Positions 6,604 through 13,606 of a stretch of 13,714 bases of DNA are shown in pieces. How positions within the stretch are numbered: position 1 is the first letter of the stretch; each line of letters opens with the position of its first letter. The DNA is taken from contig CAQCFX010000022.1 of the NCBI GenBank assembly GCA_948766235.1, forward strand, positions 13,588-27,301, in the 5' to 3' direction. Source of the DNA: an uncultured Oscillospiraceae bacterium. Its GTDB lineage: Bacteria; Bacillota; Clostridia; Oscillospirales; Oscillospiraceae. The notes beneath the pieces were generated by a model that was given only the letters and a program-made list of their open reading frames with translations, was not told the origin of the DNA and searched no databases. The position numbers were made by a program, and so were the translations under genes.

Positions 6604-8592
6604 ATGGCAAAACCCACACCAAAACAACAGTACGGCAACGACTCCATCTCCTCCCTCAAGGGGGCCGACCGGGTGCGCAAGCGCCCCGGCGTCATCTTCG
6701 GGTCCGATGGGCTGGAGGGGTGCGAGCACGCGGTGTTTGAAATCCTCTCCAACGCCATCGACGAGGCCCGGGAGGGCCACGGCGACCTGATTACCGTCAC
6801 CCGGTACGAGGACAAATCCATCGAGGTGGAGGACTTTGGCCGGGGCTGCCCGGTGGACTGGAACGAGGCGGAGGGCCGCTACAACTGGGAGCTGGTGTTC
6901 TGCGAGCTGTACGCCGGCGGCAAGTATAAGGACGGCGACGGGGACAACTACGAGTATTCCCTGGGCCTGAACGGCTTGGGCTCCTGCGCCACCCAGTACG
7001 CCAGCGAGTACTTTGACGCGGTGATTTACCGGGACGGCTTCAAGTATACCCTCCATTTTGAGAAGGGCGAGATTGTGGGCGAGATGCAAAAGGAGCCCGC
7101 CGACCGGAAGAAAACCGGCTCCAAATTCCGCTGGAAGCCCGATTTGGACGTGTTCACCGACATTGACATCCCGGCGGACTACTACGCCGACGTGATGAAG
7201 CGGCAGGCGGTGGTGAACGCCGGAGTGACGTTCCGTTTCCGCAATCAGGTGAATGGGAAGCTGGAAAGCACCGATTTTCGCTATGAAAACGGCCTGACCG
7301 ATTATGTCCACGAGCTGGCGGGAGAGGATTCCCTCACCCTGCCGGTGTTCTGGCAGACGGAGCGCCGGGGCCGGGACCGGGCGGACAAGGGCGAGTACAA
7401 GGTGAAGCTGTCCGTGGCCTTCTGCTTCTCCAACCGGGTGCAGCTCATTGAGCACTACCACAACTCCTCCTGGCTGGAGCACGGCGGGTCGCCGGAAAAG
7501 GCCATGCGCCTGGCCTTTGTGTCCGCTATCGACGGCTGGCTGAAGCAGAACGGAAAATATCAGAAAAACGAGGCTAAGGTGACCTGGGCGGACATTCAGG
7601 ACTGTTTGGTGCTGGTGAGCAGCAATTTTTCCACCCAGACTAGCTACGAAAATCAGACCAAAAAATCCATCACCAATAAATTTGTTCAGGAGGCCATGAC
7701 CGAGTTTCTCCGCGCCCAGCTGGAGGTCTATTTCATCGAAAACCCCATGGACGCGGAGAAGATTGCCGGCCAGGTGCTGGTGAACAAGCGCTCCCGGGAG
7801 ACGGCGGAGAAGACCCGCCTGGGGATTAAGAAAAAGCTGTCCGGCTCGGTGGACATCTCCAACCGGGTGCAGAAGTTTGTGGACTGCCGCACCAAGGACG
7901 TGGACAAGCGGGAGCTGTACATTGTGGAGGGCGACTCCGCTCTGGGCAGCGTAAAGCTGGCGCGGGACAGCGAGTTTCAGGCCATCATGCCCATCCGGGG
8001 CAAGATTTTGAACTGCCTTAAGGCGGATTACGCCCGGATTTTCAAAAGCGAGATTATCACCGACCTTTTGAAGGTGATGGGCTGCGGCGTGGAAGTGAAG
8101 GATAAGCACGTAAAGGATTTGAACGCCTTTGACCTGGACAGTCTGCGCTGGAACAAGATTGTGATATGCACCGATGGCGACGAGGACGGCTTCCAAATCC
8201 GCACCCTGGTGCTGGCCATGCTCTACCGCCTCACTCCCACGCTGATTCAGGAGGGGTATGTGTATATCGCCGAGTCCCCCCTGTACGAGATTACCTGCAA
8301 GGAGAAGACCTGGTTTGCCTACTCCGACCGGGAGCGCAACGAGATTGTGTCCTCCCTGGAGGGGAAGAAGTTCGATGTGCAGCGCTCCAAGGGGTTGGGC
8401 GAAAACGAGCCGGATATGATGTGGCTGACCACTATGTCCCCGGACACTCGGCGGCTCATCAAGGTGATGCCCGAGGACGTGGAGCGCACCGCCCAGGTGT
8501 TTGAGATGTTTCTGGGCAACGACCTTCAGGGCCGCAAGGACCACATCGCGGACGAGGGGTATAAGTATTTGGAGATGGCGGATATCTCATAA
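6604..8592 (+). CDS. parE: type IIA topoisomerase subunit B (ParE-like, divergent)
   Basis: The ATPase/TOPRIM subunit of a type IIA topoisomerase, expected to pair with the ParC-like protein encoded downstream. It is 662 residues with a GHKL ATPase domain: Glu46...Asn50 in EILSNAIDE (catalytic Glu and Mg-binding Asn kept, the usual Asp before Asn replaced by Ser), then EDFGRGCP and SLGLNGLG (usually GGLHGVG). The Q351-T352-K353 ATP-sensing loop is kept. The TOPRIM part has E442-GDSA, MPIRGKILN, D524-G-D526-E-D528-G, and SKGLGE near the C-terminus, so metal and cleavage chemistry look intact. There is no large GyrB-type insertion. Its divergence suggests a second paralogue rather than housekeeping GyrB. 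The start is ATG 6604 with a weak AGG-rich ribosome site. A 32-bp repeat mini-unit follows its stop directly. Confidence 0.9.
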   Translation: MAKPTPKQQYGNDSISSLKGADRVRKRPGVIFGSDGLEGCEHAVFEILSNAIDEAREGHGDLITVTRYEDKSIEVEDFGRGCPVDWNEAEGRYNWELVFCELYAGGKYKDGDGDNYEYSLGLNGLGSCATQYASEYFDAVIYRDGFKYTLHFEKGEIVGEMQKEPADRKKTGSKFRWKPDLDVFTDIDIPADYYADVMKRQAVVNAGVTFRFRNQVNGKLESTDFRYENGLTDYVHELAGEDSLTLPVFWQTERRGRDRADKGEYKVKLSVAFCFSNRVQLIEHYHNSSWLEHGGSPEKAMRLAFVSAIDGWLKQNGKYQKNEAKVTWADIQDCLVLVSSNFSTQTSYENQTKKSITNKFVQEAMTEFLRAQLEVYFIENPMDAEKIAGQVLVNKRSRETAEKTRLGIKKKLSGSVDISNRVQKFVDCRTKDVDKRELYIVEGDSALGSVKLARDSEFQAIMPIRGKILNCLKADYARIFKSEIITDLLKVMGCGVEVKDKHVKDLNAFDLDSLRWNKIVICTDGDEDGFQIRTLVLAMLYRLTPTLIQEGYVYIAESPLYEITCKEKTWFAYSDRERNEIVSSLEGKKFDVQRSKGLGENEPDMMWLTTMSPDTRRLIKVMPEDVERTAQVFEMFLGNDLQGRKDHIADEGYKYLEMADIS

Positions 8593-8624
8593 GAAGCGCG
8601 GAGCCGTCGTGAGCAGCGTGACAA
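8593..8624 (+). repeat. mini-unit (32 bp) of the stop-codon-associated repeat family
   Basis: Begins at the base after the parE TAA with GAAGCGCGGAG, the same first bases as the unit after the yitT-like gene. It continues with GCCGTCGTGAGCAGCG, shared with the unit at 12304-12432, and ends with GCGTGACAA, the shared 3' end of every complete unit. It looks like the two ends of a full unit with the roughly 100-bp middle lost. A small 5-bp stem (GCCGC/GCGGC, 8638-8651) follows but has no T-run, so the parE transcript probably continues into the next gene. Confidence 0.75.
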
Positions 8625-8693
8625 TACCGTATTCCCTGCCGCGGGTGCGGCGCGAACATACAAACCCACATAAAAATGAAGGAGGAACCTATC

Positions 8694-9902
8694 ATGAAGA
8701 AACTGCTTGCTCTGTTGTTATCCATGGTGATGGCCGCGTCCCTTACGGTCCCCGCGCTGGCGGCCTCCTCATCGGGAACGTCCCGAATCACAATCAATTT
8801 GGATGGACGTATGCTGGTTATTTCCGGCGGCGTGTCGCCGGAGATCAAGGACGGACGCACCATGGTCCCCATCCGCGCGGTGTCGGAGGCGCTGGGCGCC
8901 GACGTGGGCTGGGATCAGGCCACCAAGCAGGTGACGCTGGAGCGGGCGGGGGTCACCATCCTCATGACGGTGGACAGCAAGACCGCCTATGTGAACGGCA
9001 AGGCGGTGGAGATGGACGTGGCTCCCTATATTACCAACGGCCGTACCCTCATTCCCGCCCGGTATGTGGCGGAGTTCTTTGGCCAGAAGGTGGACTGGGA
9101 CGGCGCGACCAGCACCGTAAGCATCACAGAGGACAAATCCGCGGTGGGCGAAAGCAATCTGGAGCGGTGGGCCATCCCCATGGGGGCCATACAGCAGGGG
9201 ATGAACGAGGGCTCCCACCGCTGGTTCGCCTATTACCGCGGTTCCACCGTCGCCGCGTACAGGCCCGACGGCGGCCTTAGCGGAACGTATGTTCTCCCCT
9301 CCGTGCGCTGCCGGGATATGCTCAGCTACGGCTGGGATATCAACAGCCGGGAGGAGCTGATTGCAACAGTCTGTTACATGACTCTCCACGGCCACAACGA
9401 AGATTTCCTGGAGGACGTGGCCTATATCAAGACCCTGACGCCCGCTGAGTACGACCAGTATCTCAACAGCGACGGCGTGGACTCCTATATGTTCCTCTAT
9501 ACCAAGCAATTAGGCGAGAAATGGGGCGACCGGGGCATCCTGTGCTGGGACCTGTTCCGGATGTCCAGCCTGGTGCAGTGGGGCTATGTGGCGGGGTATA
9601 TTACCTACCCTGAGGCCTTGGCCCTGCTGGAGCCTGCCGCCACGCTGCTGTGCGAGAACTTCTCCTCTTGGGAGGAGGCGTATGAAAACTACCTGGAGGG
9701 CTACAACTGGTGGGCCCGCAACGATGTTTTGGACAAGGATATTTGGGAGACCAGCCGGGGCATCGCTTACAAAAGCATTCTTGCGGACAAGAGTTATAAT
9801 ACCCTGGACGACACCCTGTTTGAGACCGGCGTTATCCCCGTCCCCGGCGTCACCGCCGCGGAGCTTCTCCAGAGCGTGTTAAACAGTGAAAGCGCAAATT
9901 GA
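8694..9902 (+). CDS. exported CuAO_N-DUF1266 protein (402 aa)
   Basis: A secreted or surface protein of unknown role. Residues 1-24 form a signal peptide: Lys-Lys, a hydrophobic core, then ALA before the mature AASSS; there is no lipobox cysteine. Residues 31-146 hold two copper-amine-oxidase-N-like repeats, recognised by GRTMVPIRAVSEALGADVGW (55-74) and GRTLIPARYVAEFFGQKVDW (116-135). This domain is a common wall or extracellular module in Firmicutes. Residues about 205-360 match DUF1266: LSYGWDINSREEL, HGHNEDF, CWDLFRMSSLVQWGYVAGYIT, then SWEEAYENYLEGYNWW. The start at 8694 has AAGGAGG 8 nt upstream; an in-frame ATG at 8676 lies before that site. It ends 17 nt before the ParC-like start, so it belongs to the topoisomerase transcript. 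Enzymatic function is unknown. Confidence 0.88.
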   Translation: MKKLLALLLSMVMAASLTVPALAASSSGTSRITINLDGRMLVISGGVSPEIKDGRTMVPIRAVSEALGADVGWDQATKQVTLERAGVTILMTVDSKTAYVNGKAVEMDVAPYITNGRTLIPARYVAEFFGQKVDWDGATSTVSITEDKSAVGESNLERWAIPMGAIQQGMNEGSHRWFAYYRGSTVAAYRPDGGLSGTYVLPSVRCRDMLSYGWDINSREELIATVCYMTLHGHNEDFLEDVAYIKTLTPAEYDQYLNSDGVDSYMFLYTKQLGEKWGDRGILCWDLFRMSSLVQWGYVAGYITYPEALALLEPAATLLCENFSSWEEAYENYLEGYNWWARNDVLDKDIWETSRGIAYKSILADKSYNTLDDTLFETGVIPVPGVTAAELLQSVLNSESAN

Positions 9903-9919
9903 GATAAGGACTGATCCCA

Positions 9920-12178
9920 TTGGCTAAAAAGAAGACCCCCGAGCAGAAGGGCCCGAAAAAAGTGAATAACCCCAACGTCCTGGGCCTTCGGGCCCAGGTG
10001 TTGGAGCAGCCCATCACCCAGACGCTGGAGCTGAACTATATGCCCTACGCTATGTCGGTGATTGTCTCTCGGGCCATCCCGGAGATTGACGGCTTCAAGC
10101 CCTCCCACCGCAAGCTGCTGTACACCATGTACCAGATGAAGCTGCTGGGGGGGGCGCGCACCAAGTCCGCCAACGTGGTGGGGGCTACCATGAAATTAAA
10201 CCCCCACGGGGACGCGGCCATCTACGACACCATGGTGCGCCTCAGCCGGGGCTACGGGGCGCTTTTGCACCCCCTGGTGGACTCCAAGGGCAATTTCGGC
10301 AAGGTGTACTCCCGGGACATGGCCTGGGCTGCCTCCCGGTACACCGAGGTGCGCCTGGACCCCATCTGCCAGGAGCTGTTCCGGGACATCGACCAGGACG
10401 CGGTGGACTTTGTGCCCAACTACGACGGCAAGCTCACCGAGCCCACCCTGCTGCCTACCACTTTCCCCAACGTGCTGGTGAGCGCCAACCAGGGCATCGC
10501 TGTGGGCATGGCGTCCAACCTGTGCGGATTCAATCTGGGGGAGGTGTGCGACGCCGCCATCGCCTATCTCAAGGACCCCGATGTGGACCTGATGGGCATT
10601 TTGAAGGCGCCGGACTTTGCCACCGGGGGTCAGCTTTTGTACGACGGGGCGGCGCTGGGTGAGATTTACCGCACCGGCCGGGGCCCCATCAAGCTGCGGG
10701 CCAAGTGGCGGTACGTGAAGGAAGACAACCTCATTGAGATTTATGAGATTCCCTATTCCACCACGGTGGAGGCCATTTTGGACAAGGTAGCGGAGCTGGT
10801 CAAGGCGGGGAAGATTAAGGAAATCTCCGATATGCGCGACGAGACCGACCTGAACGGCCTGAAGCTGGCCATCGACCTGAAGCGGGGCGCCGACCCCGAG
10901 AAGCTGATGGCCCGGCTGTATCAGATGACCCCACTCCAGGACACGTTTTCCTGCAACTTCAACATCCTGATTGCCGGGATGCCCCGGGTGATGGGGGTGG
11001 GGGAGATTCTGGGGGAGTGGACCGCCTGGCGGATGGACGGGGTGCGGCGGCGCACCTACCATATTTGCAAAAAGAAGGAGGAAAAGCTCCATCTCCTCAA
11101 GGGCCTCAAACGCATCCTGCTGGATATCGACAAGGCCATCCGCATCATCCGGGAGACGGAGGAGGAGGCCGAGGTGGTGCCCAACCTGATTATCGGCTTC
11201 GGCATCGACCAGGTACAGGCGGAGTACGTGGCGGACATCCGGCTGCGCAACATCAATAAGGAGTATATCCTCAGGCGGGTGGAGGAGACCGCCAGCCTGG
11301 AGGAGGAAATCGCCGACTTAAAAGACATCATCAACTCGCCCGGACGAATCAAGGGCATCATCACGGACGAGCTGAAAAACGTGAAAAAGAAGTACGACGT
11401 GCCCCGCCGCACCGAAATCGTCTACGAGTACCAGCAGGCGGCGGAGGTACAGGCCGCCGCGGTGGAGGAGGCCCCCGCCTATCCGGTGAACGTGTTTATC
11501 TCCAAAGAAGGGTACTTCAAGAAGATTACTCCCCAGTCTCTGCGCATGAGCGGCGAGCAGAAGTACAAGGAGGGGGACGGTCCTTTCCTCCAGTGGGAGG
11601 GGACCAATCGGGACGAGCTGCTGGTGTTCACCGACAAGCAGCAGTGCTACAAGACCCGCCTGAGCGATTTTGACGACGCCAAGGCCAGCGTCCTGGGGGA
11701 CTATCTGCCCACCAAGCTGGGCATGGAGGCGGAGGAGAAGTTTGTATGGGCCTGCGCCCCGGGGGACTATTCCGCCCATGTGCTGTTCTTCTTTGAAAAC
11801 GGCAAGGCGGCGCGGGTGGAGCTGGGCGCCTATCAGACCCAGACCCGGCGGCGCAAGCTCACCGGGGCCTACTCGGACAAGTTCCCGCTGGTGTCAGCCT
11901 GCCTGCTCTCGGAGGATAAGGAAATGGCGGTGGGCGCGACGGACGGACGGTGCGTGGTGTTCCACACCGCGTCCCTCACGCCCAAGACCACCCGGAATAC
12001 CCAGGGCGTGGGCGTCATGGCGGTAAAGGCCAAGCACCGCTTGGAGTGGGCCAAGCCTCTGCCTGAGACCACCATTGTCAACGCCGCCCGTTACCGGGCG
12101 CGCTCGCTGCCCGCCGCGGGGGCGCTTCTCAAGGAGGAGGACCGGGGCGAGGAGCAGATGACACTGAGCGCGGAGTAG
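9920..12178 (+). CDS. parC: type IIA topoisomerase subunit A (ParC-like, divergent)
   Basis: The DNA-cleaving subunit, partner of the ParE-like protein. It is 752 residues. The winged-helix core has catalytic Tyr141 in AASRYTEVRL. The quinolone-determining segment reads NPHGDAAIYDTMVRLS, with Ala99 where sensitive enzymes carry Ser (GyrA Ser83 / ParC Ser80 in E. coli) and Asn in place of the His of HPHG. A coiled segment (about 380-500) leads to a shortened beta-pinwheel-like C-terminal region (from about 523, PVNVFISKEGYFKKIT). The GyrA box QRRGGKG is absent, so supercoiling activity is unlikely and decatenation/relaxation is expected. The start is TTG at 9920 with AAGGA 9 nt upstream, 17 nt after the DUF1266 gene. 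The last four residues (LSAE) and the TAG stop run into the first base pairs of a repeat unit. Confidence 0.9.
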   Translation: MAKKKTPEQKGPKKVNNPNVLGLRAQVLEQPITQTLELNYMPYAMSVIVSRAIPEIDGFKPSHRKLLYTMYQMKLLGGARTKSANVVGATMKLNPHGDAAIYDTMVRLSRGYGALLHPLVDSKGNFGKVYSRDMAWAASRYTEVRLDPICQELFRDIDQDAVDFVPNYDGKLTEPTLLPTTFPNVLVSANQGIAVGMASNLCGFNLGEVCDAAIAYLKDPDVDLMGILKAPDFATGGQLLYDGAALGEIYRTGRGPIKLRAKWRYVKEDNLIEIYEIPYSTTVEAILDKVAELVKAGKIKEISDMRDETDLNGLKLAIDLKRGADPEKLMARLYQMTPLQDTFSCNFNILIAGMPRVMGVGEILGEWTAWRMDGVRRRTYHICKKKEEKLHLLKGLKRILLDIDKAIRIIRETEEEAEVVPNLIIGFGIDQVQAEYVADIRLRNINKEYILRRVEETASLEEEIADLKDIINSPGRIKGIITDELKNVKKKYDVPRRTEIVYEYQQAAEVQAAAVEEAPAYPVNVFISKEGYFKKITPQSLRMSGEQKYKEGDGPFLQWEGTNRDELLVFTDKQQCYKTRLSDFDDAKASVLGDYLPTKLGMEAEEKFVWACAPGDYSAHVLFFFENGKAARVELGAYQTQTRRRKLTGAYSDKFPLVSACLLSEDKEMAVGATDGRCVVFHTASLTPKTTRNTQGVGVMAVKAKHRLEWAKPLPETTIVNAARYRARSLPAAGALLKEEDRGEEQMTLSAE

Positions 12179-12301
12179 CGGACAGCGAGGGAGCTTGGAC
12201 CGGAGCGAGCTTTATAAACCAAGAATCGCGCAGCGATTCTGTTTGTGAAGCGAGACGGAGGGAAAGCGACCGAGCGTCCTGGCCGCTACGTAGCGTGACA
12301 A
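12166..12301 (+). repeat. repeat unit A1 (136 bp), overlaps the parC stop codon
   Basis: The head GAGCGCGGAGTAGCGGACAG matches the unit at 13471 with one base missing and A changed to T. That change creates the TAG that ends parC. The tail, from GAAAGCGACCGAGCGTCC to GCGTGACAA, is nearly identical to the tail ending at 13602. The centre is its own: AGAATCGC (12222-12229), triloop GCA, GCGATTCT (12233-12240), extended outward by AAAC/GTTT. A 12-bp palindrome CGCTACGTAGCG lies in the tail. Short frames open through it on both strands look like chance. Confidence 0.85.
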
Positions 12302-12303
12302 TC

Positions 12304-12432
12304 AGCGCTGAGCCGTCGTGAGCAGCGCGGATGGAGCAAAGCGAGGGCAAAAGCCCAGCCGCCGCGCAGCGGAGGCGGGTTTTGCCCGAGTCGGAGCGAA
12401 GCCGCGCGTCGCGAACAGGCGAAGCGTGACAA
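12304..12432 (+). repeat. repeat unit A2 (129 bp), second unit after parC
   Basis: Follows A1 after 2 bp in the same orientation. The head is of the second type (GAGCCGTCGTGAGCAGCG, as in the mini-unit at 8593). The central hairpin is the longest of the family: GGGCAAAA (12345-12352) with TTTTGCCC (12380-12387). Inside are paired CC/GG and GCC/GGC blocks and CCGC (12362-12365), triloop GCA (12366-12368), GCGG (12369-12372). The tail begins GCCCGAGTCG and ends GCGTGACAA. Confidence 0.8.
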
Positions 12433-12603
12433 CGTCGTCGCAAGCTTCGTATTGCTTGCTTCGCCGCAAGCGGCAAAGCTCACTCACTGCGCTGCTCCTC
12501 CTTTCCCCACAAAGCCTGAAGGGCGGCTTTGCGGGGGCCCCATTGCGCGCCAGAAACAGGCGCAGCCCTACAAGACCGCATCATGGAAAGAAGGACGTTC
12601 CCC
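12433..12603. other. non-coding gap with stem-loops before the yitT-like gene
   Basis: With the two repeat units this completes a 425-bp stretch without a gene. It holds three hairpins: GCAAGC/GCTTGC (12440-12459); GCTT-GCCGC/GCGGC-AAGC with one mismatch (12458-12479); and a 12-bp stem with one mismatch, CCCCACAAAGCC (12505-12516) with GGCTTTGCGGGG (12525-12536). None is followed by a T-run on either strand, so none is a convincing intrinsic terminator. I found no clear -35/-10 pair for the next gene, although one must exist here or upstream. Confidence 0.5.
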
Positions 12604-13470
12604 ATGGCCCGTGTGAAAAAAATGTTCATCCCCTTTCTCATCATCACCCTGGCCTCCGCGTGTTATGCTCTGGGCTTCGTATGGTGTTATGCCCCCAACG
12701 GCATCGCCTTCGGCGGCATCACCGGCGTAGCCCAGATTATCAACTATCTGATTCCTGCCCTGCCCATTGGCGTCACGGTGATTGTGCTGAATATCCCGCT
12801 GTTTCTGCTGGGGTGGAAGCTGATTGGGGGGCATCTGCTGGTGTCGTCGCTGTACGCGATGTTTATCTCCTCGGTGTTCATTGATGTGCTTACCCCTCTG
12901 CATGACTGGCAGCCGATGGACCCCATGCTGGCCTGTATTTTCGGCGGGGTGCTGATGGGGCTGTCTTTGGGGCTGGTATTTCAGCAGGGGGCCACCACCG
13001 GCGGCACCGACCTCATCGCCCGGCTGCTGAAGCTGAAGCTGACCTGGCTGCCCATGGGCAAACTGTTGATGGGCATTGACCTGGCGGTGATTCTGGCGGT
13101 GGCCGCCGTGTTCGGCACGCTGAAGGCCGCCATGTACGGCCTGGTGGCGCTGTATATCTGCTCCATCGTTATGGACGCCGTGCTCTATGGCATGGACAAC
13201 GCCAAGGTGGCCTACATCATCAGCGATAAAAATAAAGAAATCTCCAACGTACTGGTGCGGGACCTGGACCGGGGGGTGACGATTCTCCACGGGCAGGGCG
13301 CGTACACAGGGGCGGAGAAGGATGTGCTGATGTGCGCATTTAAGCAGCGGGAAATCACCGCCATCAAGGCGGCGGTGAAAGAGGTGGACCCGGCGGCCTT
13401 CCTCATCGTGTGCGACGCTCACGAGGTGCTGGGCGAGGGGTTCCGGGATTATAAGAAGGATGATTTATAG
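12604..13470 (+). CDS. YitT-family membrane protein (288 aa)
   Basis: An integral membrane protein of the YitT family (a membrane domain also called DUF161, then a cytoplasmic DUF2179 domain). The transported substrate is unknown in most members. Helices are visible at about 7-27, 30-50 (with the conserved AFGGITGVAQII), 54-74, 78-96, about 110-130 (GGVLMGLSLGLVFQQGATTGGTDLIA, the family's most conserved stretch) and about 155-195. The C-terminal domain begins near AYIISDKNKEISN and includes DRGVTILHGQGAYTG, typical of DUF2179. The start is ATG 12604, 8 nt after AAGGA (12591-12595). An in-frame ATG at 12583 lacks a ribosome site and the frame open from 12529 crosses a hairpin. The gene is single, isolated from parC by two repeat units and followed directly by two more. 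Confidence 0.92.
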   Translation: MARVKKMFIPFLIITLASACYALGFVWCYAPNGIAFGGITGVAQIINYLIPALPIGVTVIVLNIPLFLLGWKLIGGHLLVSSLYAMFISSVFIDVLTPLHDWQPMDPMLACIFGGVLMGLSLGLVFQQGATTGGTDLIARLLKLKLTWLPMGKLLMGIDLAVILAVAAVFGTLKAAMYGLVALYICSIVMDAVLYGMDNAKVAYIISDKNKEISNVLVRDLDRGVTILHGQGAYTGAEKDVLMCAFKQREITAIKAAVKEVDPAAFLIVCDAHEVLGEGFRDYKKDDL

Positions 13471-13602
13471 GAAGCGCGGAGAAGCGGACAGCGAGGAAGC
13501 TTGGAGCGGAGCGAGGGCGAGCGATGGGGCCGCAGGCCCCAGAGACCAGCCCGAGTCGCAGCGAAAGCGACCGAACGTCCTGGCCGCTTCGCAGCGTGAC
13601 AA
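13471..13602 (+). repeat. repeat unit B1 (132 bp), directly after the yitT-like stop
   Basis: Starts at the first base after TAG with GAAGCGCGGAGAAGCGG and ends with GCGTGACAA. The central hairpin is TGGGGCC (13525-13531), triloop GCA (13532-13534), GGCCCCA (13535-13541). Around it are the family's outer arms GGGC (13515-13518) and GCCC (13549-13552), each flanked by GA in a way that allows tandem G-A pairs. The tail is nearly identical to that of the unit after parC. No T-run follows. Confidence 0.85.
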
Positions 13603-13606
13603 GCAA

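Noticed and set aside
6586..8544. 652-codon open frame on the minus strand opposite the ParE-like gene
   Set aside because: The plus strand encodes recognisable ATPase and TOPRIM motifs. The antisense product is a His/Gly/Val/Leu-rich string with no domains, a known by-product of G/C-ending codons.
12166..12432. Integron attC sites or an IS end
   Set aside because: Unit size and imperfect dyad symmetry recall attC or MITEs, but no integrase core sites, target-site duplication or transposase could be seen here.
12505..12541. Terminator after parC
   Set aside because: A good stem but no T-run on either strand, and more than 320 bp beyond the stop.
12286..12884. Short frames through the repeat region after parC, on both strands
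   Set aside because: They are translated repeat sequence (similar strings such as RSGQD-RSLSLRL recur in each copy), have no convincing ribosome site and change with the central hairpin. Such frames may be annotated as hypothetical proteins but are likely spurious.
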